Notes under the pieces: generated by a model
The model's input: only the letters and a program-made list of their open reading frames with translations
Told to the model about the DNA's origin: nothing
The model's database searches: none
In this document: positions 37,982-45,918 of the stretch, piece after piece
Numbering within the stretch: the stretch's first letter is position 1
Layout: the number at the start of each line of letters is the position of its first letter
Program-made: the position numbers and the translations under genes
DNA from: Arthrobacter sp. zg-Y844
GTDB lineage: Bacteria; Actinomycetota; Actinomycetes; Actinomycetales; Micrococcaceae
DNA: 64,000 bases
Assembly (NCBI RefSeq): GCF_024385465.1
Contig: NZ_JANFLS010000001.1
Location: 124,001 to 188,000, forward strand
Direction: 5' to 3'

Positions 37982-38791
37982 ATGCCCTTCGTTCAGAACT
38001 ACAACGATGACCTGCGCTTGGCCCATGTGATGGCTGATTCCGTGGATGACCAGACCATGTCGCGCTTCCGGGCCCTGGATCTGAAGATCGAGACCAAGCC
38101 GGACTTCACACCGGTAACCGACGCCGACAAGGCCGCTGAAGATGCCATCCGCGGGCAGCTCTCGCGCGCCCGGCCCCGCGATGCCGTACTGGGCGAGGAA
38201 TTCGGTTCCAGCGGCTCCGGCCCGCGGCGCTGGATCATCGATCCGATCGACGGCACCAAGAACTTCATCCGCGGCGTCCCCGTGTGGGCCACCCTGATTG
38301 CACTGGTGGACGACGGCGTCCCGGTGGTCGGCCTGGTCAGCGCGCCCGCGCTGGGCAAGCGCTGGTGGGCAGCCACCGGCACGGGGGCCTACATGGGCCG
38401 GTCCCTGGCTGCGGCCACCCGCCTGCACGTCTCCAACGTTTCCCGGCTGTCCGACGCCTCGATGTCCTACTCCAGCCTCGGCGGCTGGAAGGACCGCGGC
38501 AACCTCGAAGAATTCCTGGACCTGACCGAGTCCGTTTGGCGTACCCGCGCCTACGGCGATTTCTGGTCCTACTGCATGGTGGCCGAGGGTGCCGTGGACA
38601 TTGCCTGCGAACCCGAACTGAACCTTTATGACATGGCGGCCCTCGTTCCGATCGTGACCGAGGCCGGCGGCCGCTTTTCCTCACTCGACGGCGAGGACGG
38701 CCCCTTCGGCGGAAACGCGCTGGCGACCAACGGGACGCTGCACAGCGAAGTGCTGCAGCGCCTGAATCCCGATCTGGACGACCTCCTGTAA
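37982..38791 (+). CDS. hisN: Histidinol-phosphatase, inositol-monophosphatase family
   Basis: 269 residues from the ATG at 37982. Metal-binding motifs are present in order: GEEFG near 75, IIDPIDGTKNFIRG near 90 and the C-terminal NLYDMAALVPIVTEAGG. The overall pattern follows actinobacterial HisN, which dephosphorylates histidinol phosphate in histidine synthesis and works with Mg2+. Its position after aroA and rsgA supports HisN over a generic inositol phosphatase. It is 117 bp after rsgA. Confidence 0.88.
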   Translation: MPFVQNYNDDLRLAHVMADSVDDQTMSRFRALDLKIETKPDFTPVTDADKAAEDAIRGQLSRARPRDAVLGEEFGSSGSGPRRWIIDPIDGTKNFIRGVPVWATLIALVDDGVPVVGLVSAPALGKRWWAATGTGAYMGRSLAAATRLHVSNVSRLSDASMSYSSLGGWKDRGNLEEFLDLTESVWRTRAYGDFWSYCMVAEGAVDIACEPELNLYDMAALVPIVTEAGGRFSSLDGEDGPFGGNALATNGTLHSEVLQRLNPDLDDLL

Positions 38792-38793
38792 CT

Positions 38794-39585
38794 GTGGGCA
38801 CCTCCGGACCACGGCTCGAGGCGCTGCGCCGCCGGCAGCTGGCGGACAGCTACCAGGCGGGCGGGGAACACTACGACCGCATCCGCCCCGGCTATCCGGC
38901 CGAGGCCGTGAAGTGGTTGTTCGCCCGTCCCGGCATCCCCGACGGCCCCGCGGTCCGGGACGTGGCCGACGTCGGCGCCGGCACCGGCAAGTACACCCGG
39001 GAGCTGCACGCCGCCGGACTGGATGTCTGCGCCGTCGACCCGTCCCGCGACATGCTCGACCAGCTCTCCCGGCTGCTGCCCGACGTTCCGGTGCGGGTCG
39101 GCACGGCGGAGCAGACGGGCCTGCCCGCCGCTTCGCTGGACGCCGTGACCGTGGCCCAGGCCTGGCACTGGTGCGATCCTGCCGCGGCGAGCCGGGAGTT
39201 CGCCCGCATCCTGCGGCCGCACGGGATCCTCGGCCTGGTCTGGAACCAGCTCGACGTGAGCATCCCCTGGGTCCACCGCTATTCGCGCATCATCCATGCC
39301 GGAGATGTCCTGCGCCCTGGCTTCCGGCCCGAGCTCGGACCGGAGTTCACGCTGGAAGAGTCCTCCACCGTAGCCTGGACGCAGCCGATGACCCCGGAAG
39401 ACCTGTTTGAGCTGGCCCGGTCACGTGCGTTCTATCTGTCGGCCGGCGCTGCCGCGCGGGAAAAACTGCACTCGAACCTGTCCTGGTACCTTTACGAGCA
39501 CCTCGGACACGCACCGGGGGACGTCCTGGACCTGCCCTACCTCACGCTGACGTGGCGGGCAGTACGGGCGGGGTTGTCCGTCTGA
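38794..39585 (+). CDS. Class I SAM-dependent methyltransferase
   Basis: 263 residues from the GTG at 38794, two bases after the hisN stop. SAM-binding motif ADVGAGTGKYTREL near 60 and DPSRDM as the acidic loop; AQAWHWCD near 118 and ILRPHGILGLVWNQ follow the pattern of ubiE/COQ5-like methyltransferases. The acceptor is unknown. Tight spacing suggests that it is co-transcribed with hisN. Confidence 0.82.
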   Translation: MGTSGPRLEALRRRQLADSYQAGGEHYDRIRPGYPAEAVKWLFARPGIPDGPAVRDVADVGAGTGKYTRELHAAGLDVCAVDPSRDMLDQLSRLLPDVPVRVGTAEQTGLPAASLDAVTVAQAWHWCDPAAASREFARILRPHGILGLVWNQLDVSIPWVHRYSRIIHAGDVLRPGFRPELGPEFTLEESSTVAWTQPMTPEDLFELARSRAFYLSAGAAAREKLHSNLSWYLYEHLGHAPGDVLDLPYLTLTWRAVRAGLSV

Positions 39586-39660
39586 CCCCTGGTGCGCCGC
39601 CTTCCCCGCCTACCTACAATTGTCCAAGTCCGGCATGGCGGGTGTTTAGGAGAAATGCGT

Positions 39661-40749
39661 ATGGTCTTCACCTTCGGCATCGAAGAAGAGTTCCTCCTCA
39701 TGGATGCCTCCACCGGGTTCCCCACCGGAGCCCAGGAACTGACACGCGCCCTGATCTCCCCGGAGCACGGCGTCTTCTCCAGTTCCGCCGAGCTATTGGA
39801 CGCACAGGTGGAGAGCTCCACCCGGGTCTGCACCACCCGGGAGGAGGCCCTGGACGCCCTGTTGGGGTTCCGCTCCCGGCTGGCCGAAGCGGCAGCGTCG
39901 GCGGGCGTACGGGTTGCCCCCACCGGAGCGGCACCGCGGATCCAGGAGGGACCGCCGGTGCTCAATTCCTCCGACCGGTACCAGCGGATGGGAATCCTGA
40001 CGGGAGCCGTCGCGCACGAACAGTACGTCAACGGCACCCACATCCACGTCGGCATCCCCTCCCGCGACACAGGGGTACGCGTACTGAACGGGCTCCGCCC
40101 CTGGCTCGCGCTGCTCGGTGCCGTTGCCGCGAATTCCCCCTATTGGCGGGGACAGGACAGCAGTTTCGCCAGCTGGCGCATGGTCCACTACCGGCGCTGG
40201 TCAGTACAGGGCTGCCCTCCCCTGTTCGCCGATGCGCAGGACTACACCCGACGGCTGGAAAGCCTGCTCGCCACCGACGTGGTGCTCGACGCCGGCCATG
40301 TGGGCTGGGCGGCACGGCTCTCCGATACCTTTCCCACGGTCGAGGTCCGCATTGCGGATGCCCAGCTCCAGGCCCGGGACTCCCTGCTGCTGGCAACCCT
40401 CGTGCGGGCGCTGGTGGCCACCCTGGCGTCTGCCATCCCCGCGGTTCCGGCAGCCGTCCCGGATCCGGAACTGCTCGACGTCGGCCTGTGGCAGGCTGCC
40501 CGCTTCGGCATGAGCGGTAACCTGGTTTCGCATCCCGGCGGCAGCCTGCCCGCGGCCGATCACCTCTCTGCGCTGTTGGAGTATGTTGCACCGGCGCTGG
40601 AGGAAGCCGGCGACCGGGAATACGCGGTTGCCGGCGTCGCCCGCGTCCTTGCCGGCGGTACCGGCGCGGAACGGCAGCGCACCGCCTTCCGGTCCGGCGG
40701 TTACGCGGGTCTCGCGGACCTTTACACCCGCAGCCTCAGCGCCGAATAG
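39661..40749 (+). CDS. Carboxylate-amine ligase, YbdK/GCS2 family
   Basis: 362 residues from the ATG at 39661, with aggaga seven bases upstream; an ATG at 39655 is too near that site. GCS2 fold: FGIEEEFLLMD at the N-terminus, VNGTHIHVGIP near 125, and SWRMVHYRRW. E. coli YbdK has weak glutamate-cysteine ligase activity. In an organism using mycothiol its physiological substrate is uncertain. A TACAAT -10 lies at 39615-39620, giving a roughly 35-nt leader. Confidence 0.85.
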   Translation: MVFTFGIEEEFLLMDASTGFPTGAQELTRALISPEHGVFSSSAELLDAQVESSTRVCTTREEALDALLGFRSRLAEAAASAGVRVAPTGAAPRIQEGPPVLNSSDRYQRMGILTGAVAHEQYVNGTHIHVGIPSRDTGVRVLNGLRPWLALLGAVAANSPYWRGQDSSFASWRMVHYRRWSVQGCPPLFADAQDYTRRLESLLATDVVLDAGHVGWAARLSDTFPTVEVRIADAQLQARDSLLLATLVRALVATLASAIPAVPAAVPDPELLDVGLWQAARFGMSGNLVSHPGGSLPAADHLSALLEYVAPALEEAGDREYAVAGVARVLAGGTGAERQRTAFRSGGYAGLADLYTRSLSAE

Positions 40750-40766
40750 CCGGCTTGGCCCCCGCC

Positions 40767-42470
40767 TTAGCCCCCCGCATAGGTGGAAATGTCCAGGATC
40801 CGGGCTTCCCAGGGGCGCAGCAGGTGATGGTCGCCGGGGTCGGGGTAGTTGCCCAGGACGAGGCTTCCGGCCTCCAGGTTGGACGGCACCCCCAGCTCCT
40901 CGCCGGACACGTTGCCCAGGACCAGCAGCGCCCGATCCCCGCGGGTGCGCTTATAGGCAAACAGTGTCGGATGCCCCGGGTCCAGCAGGTGGAAGTCCCC
41001 GAGCGACACCAGGTCCGATTCGTGCCGGAGCCGAACCAGCTCCCGGTAGTAGCCGAAGACGGACTGCTCGGCGGCCCGGTCCGTTTCCACGTTGACCGAG
41101 GGGTAGTTCGCAGCCACCGGAATCCAGGGTTCCACTTCGGAAAAACCGGCATTCTCGCCCGCGGTCCACTGCATGGGGGTGCGTGCGTTGTCCCTGCTCA
41201 TCCGGCGCAGCGCTTCCAGGACCCGTTCCCGGTCCATCCCCTGTTCGAGCGCCTCCGCATAGTAGTTCAGTGATTCCACGTCCCGGTATTGGTCTATCGA
41301 GGTGAACCCGGCGTTCGTCATGCCGATCTCCTCGCCCTGGTAGATGTAGGGGGTGCCCCGCTGCAGGTGCAGCAGGGTGGCCCACATGGTGGCTGATTCG
41401 TACCGGTACCGCTGGTCATCCCCGAAGCGGGAGACGACGCGCGGCTGGTCATGGTTGTTCAAGTACAGGCTGTTCCATCCCCTGTCGGCGAGCCCGCGCT
41501 GCCAGCGGTTCCAGCTCGTTTTCAGCTCCGGCAGGGACAGCGGCCGGTGGTCGAACTTGCCGGTGCCCTGGTCCAGGCTGACGTGTTCGAACTGGAACAC
41601 CATGTCCAGCTCCCGCCGCTGCGCATCGGTGAACAGCAGCGCCTGTTCGACCGTGACTCCGGGCGTCTCCCCCACCGTCAGGTACTGGCCGCTGCGGCCG
41701 TCGAAGACCTCCCGGTGCATTTCCTGCAGGAATTCATGGATACGCGGCCCCGATACGAAGTACGGCGATCCGTCGCCCCAGATCCCGCCGGTTTCCACCA
41801 CTCCGTCCGGCAATGCCGGGTCCTTCGAAATGAAGTTGATGACGTCCATCCGGAATCCGTCCACGCCCCGGTCCAGCCACCAGTTCATCATCGCGTACAC
41901 CTTTGCCCGGACCCGGGGGTTCTCCCAGTTCAGGTCCGGCTGCTGCGGGGTGAACAGGTGCAGGTAGTACTGGCTGGTGAGTGGATCGAAGGTCCACGCC
42001 GAACCGCCGAAAAACGAGCGCCAGTTGTTCGGCTCCGCCCCCGGTTCCCCTGGTTCGAAGCCCGGGCGGGCGTCCCGCCACCAATAGCGGTCCCGCTTCG
42101 GCGACGTCTTGTTCCTGGAGGACTGGAAGCCCGGGTATTCGATGGAGGTGTGGTTGACCACCAGGTCCATGATCAGGCGGATGCCGCGTTCGTGCAGGCC
42201 TTCCAACAGGAGGTCGAACTGTTCCTCCGTGCCGAACATTTCGTCGATCCGGCGGTAATCGCTGATGTCATAGCCATTATCGAACTGGGGCGACTGCTGG
42301 ATCGGCGACAGCCACACCACGTCCACCCCCAGTTCGGCCAAGTAGTCCAGGTGTTCGATGATGCCGCCGAGGTCGCCGATGCCGTCGCCGGTCGAGTCTG
42401 CAAAGCTGCGGGGATAGATCTGGTAGACGACGGCGTTCGTCCACCAGGCGGGATCGTTGGGAGGCACCAT
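40767..42470 (-). CDS. GH13 alpha-glucosidase (oligo-1,6-glucosidase type)
   Basis: 567 residues. GH13 regions: DLVVNHTS (I), DGFRMDVINF with the nucleophile Asp near 195 (II), YLTVGETPG with the acid Glu (III), and YLNNHDQPRVVSRFG with the transition-state Asp (IV). The MDVIN and ETPG variants and the length fit the oligo-1,6-glucosidase/alpha-glucosidase subfamily (GH13_31-like), acting on malto- or isomalto-oligosaccharides. No signal peptide, so cytosolic. Monocistronic, convergent with the YbdK-like gene (17-bp gap). Confidence 0.9.
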   Translation of the reverse strand: MVPPNDPAWWTNAVVYQIYPRSFADSTGDGIGDLGGIIEHLDYLAELGVDVVWLSPIQQSPQFDNGYDISDYRRIDEMFGTEEQFDLLLEGLHERGIRLIMDLVVNHTSIEYPGFQSSRNKTSPKRDRYWWRDARPGFEPGEPGAEPNNWRSFFGGSAWTFDPLTSQYYLHLFTPQQPDLNWENPRVRAKVYAMMNWWLDRGVDGFRMDVINFISKDPALPDGVVETGGIWGDGSPYFVSGPRIHEFLQEMHREVFDGRSGQYLTVGETPGVTVEQALLFTDAQRRELDMVFQFEHVSLDQGTGKFDHRPLSLPELKTSWNRWQRGLADRGWNSLYLNNHDQPRVVSRFGDDQRYRYESATMWATLLHLQRGTPYIYQGEEIGMTNAGFTSIDQYRDVESLNYYAEALEQGMDRERVLEALRRMSRDNARTPMQWTAGENAGFSEVEPWIPVAANYPSVNVETDRAAEQSVFGYYRELVRLRHESDLVSLGDFHLLDPGHPTLFAYKRTRGDRALLVLGNVSGEELGVPSNLEAGSLVLGNYPDPGDHHLLRPWEARILDISTYAGG

Positions 42471-42670
42471 GGACGGCCGTCCTTTCAGCGTGTCCTGTGC
42501 ATAATACGTCCGAGCCGTCAGCCCGCACAGGGCTGCCGGGAGTTACAGTGCAGGCTCTGCCCGGGACGGCAGTTTTCCTTGTACGTGCCCGGGCGCGGCA
42601 CTAACGTTGGCGCTGCCGACAGGTTCCGTATGCGGACCTGCCCCGAACTCTAGCGTTTGGAGTAACTGAC

Positions 42671-43171
42671 ATGGCAACACTGACCGTTTGGAAATTTTCG
42701 GATGCGGACGCTGCGGAACGCGCCACGCAGACCCTCGCCAGCCTCCAGTCCCAGGGCCTCATCGCTGTCCAGGACGAAGCCATCGTGACCTGGCCTGAAG
42801 GGCGCAAGAAGCCCAAGACCATCCAGGAACACAACATGGTGGGGGCCGGTGCCTTGGGCGGCGGCTTCTGGGGACTTCTTTTTGGGCTCATCTTCTTTGT
42901 TCCGCTCATCGGTGCGGCGGTGGGCGCCGCCATCGGCGCGATGTCCGGCTCCATGGTGGACGTGGGGATCAACGACGATTTCATCTCGCGGGTACGCCAG
43001 GAGGTCACTCCCGGCACCTCGGCGTTGTTCGTCCTGTCCTCCGATGCGGTGGAGGACCGGGTAGCCGAGGCCTTCAAGGACTTCTCGGGGGTAAAGCTGA
43101 TCTACACGAACCTCTCCAAGGATGAGGAAGCCAACCTGCGGGATGCCTTCTTCGAGTCAACGCCGGCCTAG
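42671..43171 (+). CDS. DUF1269-family membrane-associated protein
   Basis: 166 residues. The N-terminal region is alpha/beta (TLTVWKFSDADAAERATQTL). The centre is a Gly/Ala-rich hydrophobic hairpin (GAGALGGGFWGLLFGLIFFV, then IGAAVGAAIGAMSGSMVDVG). The last part again resembles a ferredoxin-like fold. This is the DUF1269 arrangement, found in actinobacterial general-stress-type proteins of unknown function. It is monocistronic, with gga-g a few bases before the ATG, and is followed by a perfect GC hairpin. Confidence 0.8.
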   Translation: MATLTVWKFSDADAAERATQTLASLQSQGLIAVQDEAIVTWPEGRKKPKTIQEHNMVGAGALGGGFWGLLFGLIFFVPLIGAAVGAAIGAMSGSMVDVGINDDFISRVRQEVTPGTSALFVLSSDAVEDRVAEAFKDFSGVKLIYTNLSKDEEANLRDAFFESTPA

Positions 43172-43195
43172 GGCGGATATTTCCCCTGCACGACG

Positions 43196-43227
43196 GCGGG
43201 GCGGCGGCCGGGCGGCCGCCGCCCCGC
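43196..43227 (+). terminator. Perfect 15-bp GC-only hairpin downstream of the DUF1269 gene
   Basis: Arms gcggggcggcggccg and cggccgccgccccgc are exact complements around a two-base gg loop. No T tract follows. It could act as a non-canonical terminator or 3' mRNA stabiliser. Confidence 0.5.
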
Positions 43228-43253
43228 GGTGCGTGCGGCGATGCTTCAACGCG

Positions 43254-43259
43254 TATCGT
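43254..43259 (+). promoter_or_regulatory. Putative -10 box of a leaderless transcript
   Basis: TATCGT ends seven bases before the ATG at 43267, the spacing expected if transcription begins at the A of the start codon. No ribosome-binding site precedes the gene, which supports leaderless translation. Confidence 0.45.
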
Positions 43260-43266
43260 TTAACTG

Positions 43267-43644
43267 ATGACTACTCGACGCCAGGCCGCCCTTATCCTTG
43301 ATATTCCGCTTGAAATGGCCATCCGCCACGGTATTCCCGCGCACGTGGATGACGCCGAGCTGGCACGGATGCAGGCCGACCCGCCCGGATGGCTGGTCCA
43401 GTCCAGGGCCAACCGCACCGGAAAACGTCCCGTGTGGGTACAGCTTTCCTGCACAGTCTGCGGCTACACGGAGGCTGCCCGACCCAAGAAGTGGTGGCCC
43501 GAGTTCACCTTCATAGCGTGCGAAGACCACCGGGTACGGGAACTTCCCGAGCTGGCCGCCGGATCAGTCCGCACCGAGTACCCGGGAGTGGGCTCCCGCT
43601 TCATCGGGGTAGTGGACGCCCCGGCTGAGCCGGCCGAGGCCTGA
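43267..43644 (+). CDS. Conserved hypothetical protein with Cys/His cluster
   Basis: 125 residues, not confidently recognised. The N-terminal 55 residues (LILDIPLEMAIRHGIPAHV, then LARMQADPPGWL) resemble in part the actinobacterial DUF5997 pattern. The centre has CTVCGYTEAARPKKWW followed by an ACEDH, giving a C-x2-C...C-x2-H arrangement that could bind zinc. No membrane segment or signal. It is a single-gene unit between two hairpins and appears leaderless. Confidence 0.65.
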   Translation: MTTRRQAALILDIPLEMAIRHGIPAHVDDAELARMQADPPGWLVQSRANRTGKRPVWVQLSCTVCGYTEAARPKKWWPEFTFIACEDHRVRELPELAAGSVRTEYPGVGSRFIGVVDAPAEPAEA

Positions 43645-43660
43645 CCCGCTCGCTGCCCCG

Positions 43661-43735
43661 CCGGACCGTTCCGGCCGGGGCCTGTCCGGGCCGGAACGGC
43701 CGGGCCGGAACCTGACCGGCGCCGGCCGGTCACAT
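43661..43735. terminator. GC-rich inverted repeats between convergent genes
   Basis: ccgttccggcc (43666-43676) pairs with ggccggaacgg (43689-43699), and a smaller gaccgg/ccggtc stem lies at about 43713-43731. The region separates two convergent genes and may terminate both. There is no T tract. Confidence 0.45.
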
Positions 43736-43737
43736 GC

Positions 43738-44370
43738 CTAGCGTGCGGCAGTCAGCCCGGTGCGGGCCATAGCGTCGGTATAGGCAGCGCGCATATCGTC
43801 CAGCGCCTCCTGCTGACGTTCCGCGGTGGCGCCGAAGGACCGCCCGGAAAGCGAGCGGGCCTTGTAGACCTTGATGCTGCGACGGTAGATCATCCGGTTC
43901 TCGGTCTTGAGGAACAGCGCGGCGAGGCGCTGCGCCTCGGTGCCGTGGGCCACGATGACGGAAGCGCGGGGCACCAGGGCCAGGAAGCGCAGCAGCGGCC
44001 GCAGCCCCTCCTGGACCTGTTCCTTGCTCAGCTTGCCATTGGGCTCACCCGGCACATGCCACGGGTAGGCGTTCCACGGCATAACGAACTCCGGCCGCAG
44101 TCCTGCCTGCCAGTGCACGCCGAGCAGCCGTGCCACGGCCTCATTGTCACCTGCCGTGATGAACCCGGACTCGTGGGCGGTGCCGATGTTGGAAAACAGG
44201 CTCACGATCCGGCATTCCCCGATATCGTGCATGGGATCGACGTAGGGCACCTGGCTTCCCGGCTTCATTTCAGCCAGGGAGTCGCAAAGCTGGTTCACCT
44301 CAGCGACATTGGGCTCATAGCGTCGGTTCCAAAGGTCGTCATGCTGGGATTCGAGTGCCGGGCTTTGCAT
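43738..44370 (-). CDS. Uracil-DNA glycosylase superfamily protein
   Basis: 210 residues. Resembles the UDG-fold proteins common in actinobacteria: IVSLFSNIGTAHESGF (region around the first motif), NEAVARLLG, MPWNAYPWHVPGEPNG near 98, then RASVIVAHGTEAQR as the last beta-strand and motif. The classical family-1 GQDPYH and HPSP motifs are absent, so uracil excision is not established. It may process other bases or be a nucleotide-binding relative. It lies just downstream of ssrA on the same strand. Confidence 0.6.
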   Translation of the reverse strand: MQSPALESQHDDLWNRRYEPNVAEVNQLCDSLAEMKPGSQVPYVDPMHDIGECRIVSLFSNIGTAHESGFITAGDNEAVARLLGVHWQAGLRPEFVMPWNAYPWHVPGEPNGKLSKEQVQEGLRPLLRFLALVPRASVIVAHGTEAQRLAALFLKTENRMIYRRSIKVYKARSLSGRSFGATAERQQEALDDMRAAYTDAMARTGLTAAR

Positions 44371-44557
44371 AAAGTGGTGCGTCTCCTACAAGGTCTTCCG
44401 ACCGGTTATATCGCCCGCTCCGGGTCCTGCCGGCGCGGGTACTGCCTACGACAAAGTTTACCAACGCACCTTGCCCTGCCGGACGGGAAGAGGCCCCGCA
44501 ACGGGGTAAACCGCACGGGTGTGAGAAACAACTCTCCCGTGCAACCCGGCTTAAACC

Positions 44558-44598
44558 AGCAAAGCGGAGAACGCCCTAAGGCGCTTCCCGCTTTGGCT
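44558..44598 (-). terminator. Hairpin downstream of ssrA
   Basis: On the minus strand agccaaagcggga-agcgcc / ggcg-tctccgctttgct forms an imperfect stem around ttag, 14 nt after the tmRNA 3' end, followed by ggtttaa. It probably ends the ssrA precursor. Confidence 0.6.
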
Positions 44599-44611
44599 GG
44601 AGATTTCTCAG

Positions 44612-44980
44612 TGGAGATGGGGGGAATCGAACCCCCGTCCGATGTCGCTTTGTCAGGGCTTCTCCGGGCGCAGTCTGCAGCGGATTTTCTCGGTCCCAGC
44701 CATCACGCAGACAAGTGGCTGATCCGGACCCAGCCGTCTAAAAGTCCCGAACACCCCAACGGCGAAGGTGTTCAGCAGTGGCCCTCTAAATGACGCCAGG
44801 CACCGGGGCGAGAGCATCCCCGGGCTGACGGACTATGCCTTACTGCTTAGGCAGCAAGAGCGAAGTCAGTGCGCTTTGATTCGGCACTTATTGGTTTACA
44901 GAGATCGTTAACGAGATAACCCTGTATCCTCGGCCCGCTTCCCCTGTCTCAACAAAACATCGTCGAAACCGGTCATCCCC
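44612..44980 (-). ncRNA. ssrA: tmRNA (SsrA)
   Basis: 369 nt on the minus strand. The 5' end ggggatgaccggtttcgac pairs with the 3' catctcc, forming a seven-pair acceptor stem with one G-U. The T arm is gggggttcgattccccc. CCA is not encoded (the genome has ACTG after the stem), so it must be added enzymatically. The tag frame (44847-44885) reads AESKRTDFALAA then TAA. It tags stalled nascent chains for ClpXP-type degradation with SmpB, encoded just upstream in this cluster. Confidence 0.97.
44847..44885 (-). other. tmRNA tag-peptide reading frame
   Basis: Twelve codons gcc-gaa-tca-aag-cgc-act-gac-ttc-gct-ctt-gct-gcc followed by taa give AESKRTDFALAA. The ALAA end is the usual protease-recognition element. 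Confidence 0.93.
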
Positions 44981-45017
44981 TTATTGAGTTACCAATCCGG
45001 CCGAAGCCGGAACACTT

Positions 45018-45023
45018 ATTGTA
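45018..45023 (-). promoter_or_regulatory. Possible -10 box for ssrA
   Basis: TACAAT on the minus strand lies about 40 nt upstream of the mature tmRNA 5' end, which would give a short precursor leader (containing ccggcttcggccgg) for RNase P to remove. No good -35 is seen. Confidence 0.35.
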
Positions 45024-45044
45024 CCGCATGATTCACAGAGCGCT

Positions 45045-45404
45045 TCAGAGCCGGATGCCGAAGACCACTACGGGTGAGCCCCAAACCACCAGCAGAATCC
45101 ACGAGACGAGCACGAAGAGGACCGAGAGGATGCTCAGCGCGGTCATGCCGGGCGCCTTGCTGCGGAAGGCCCAGGCGAACAAGGCGATGTTCGCCAGGAC
45201 CAGCACCGGCGCGAGCCATACCAGCACGTGTGCGAGGAACAGGTAGTACGCGGCAAAGAACGGAACCACTACCAGGATGACCACCGGCAACACTGCGAGG
45301 ACTATCAGGAGGTCGACGGCCGTAACAATCCACGTCCAGGCCGGCTTGCGGGCGGCGGCTTCCTCGTCCGCTTCTGCCTGCGGCTCCCAGAACGTTCCAC
45401 TCAT
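45045..45404 (-). CDS. Small hypothetical membrane protein
   Basis: 119 residues. An acidic N-terminal tail ([14 protein letters not shown]) is followed by three hydrophobic helices at about 23-50, 52-78 and 88-117. No recognised domain. It sits between smpB and ssrA with its ATG overlapping the smpB stop as ATGA (45401-45404), so it is co-translated with smpB. Any role in trans-translation is only a guess from position. Confidence 0.65.
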   Translation of the reverse strand: MSGTFWEPQAEADEEAAARKPAWTWIVTAVDLLIVLAVLPVVILVVVPFFAAYYLFLAHVLVWLAPVLVLANIALFAWAFRSKAPGMTALSILSVLFVLVSWILLVVWGSPVVVFGIRL

Positions 45405-45874
45405 GCGCCGCGGTTCTTCTCGCGCATCGCGCGAAGTGCTTCACGGTTGTCCTGCTTCTCCCGCAGGGTATTGCGCTTGTCGTACTCCCGCTTACCGCGG
45501 GCGACGGCGATCTCCACCTTGGCCCGTCCGTCCAGGAAATACAGCTGCAGCGGCACGATGGTAAAACCCGATTCGCTGGTTTTGCGCATGATCTTTTCCA
45601 GCTGCTCGCGGTGCAGCAGCAGCTTGCGGCGGCGGCGGGCGGAGTGGTTGGTCCAGCTGCCGTTGAGGTACTCGGGAATGTAGGCGGCTTCGAGCCAGAG
45701 CTCGTTGTTGTAGAACGTGGCGAACCCGTCCACCAATGAGGCGCGGCCCTCACGCAGCGACTTCACCTCGGTCCCCATCAAAACCATCCCGGCCTCGTAG
45801 GTATCGAGGATTTCGTAGTCGTGCCGGGCCTTGCGATTGGTGGCCACTACCTTACGGCCACTTTCCTTAGGCAC
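45401..45874 (-). CDS. smpB: SsrA-binding protein SmpB
   Basis: 157 residues from the GTG at 45874, with aaggag eight bases upstream. Conserved SmpB features: [31 protein letters not shown], and the basic C-terminal tail [15 protein letters not shown] that enters the mRNA channel of stalled ribosomes. It loads tmRNA. The gene lies 421 bp upstream of ssrA on the same strand. Confidence 0.97.
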   Translation of the reverse strand: MPKESGRKVVATNRKARHDYEILDTYEAGMVLMGTEVKSLREGRASLVDGFATFYNNELWLEAAYIPEYLNGSWTNHSARRRRKLLLHREQLEKIMRKTSESGFTIVPLQLYFLDGRAKVEIAVARGKREYDKRNTLREKQDNREALRAMREKNRGA

Positions 45875-45918
45875 GGGGCAACTCCTTAGTAGGTTCTAGC
45901 GAAAGCTCTATTGTAGGC

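Noticed and set aside
44612-44640. A T-arm-like ggttcgattcc sequence considered as a tRNA gene
   Set aside because: No D or anticodon arm fits. It is the 3' end of the tmRNA, whose acceptor stem pairs with bases near 44980.
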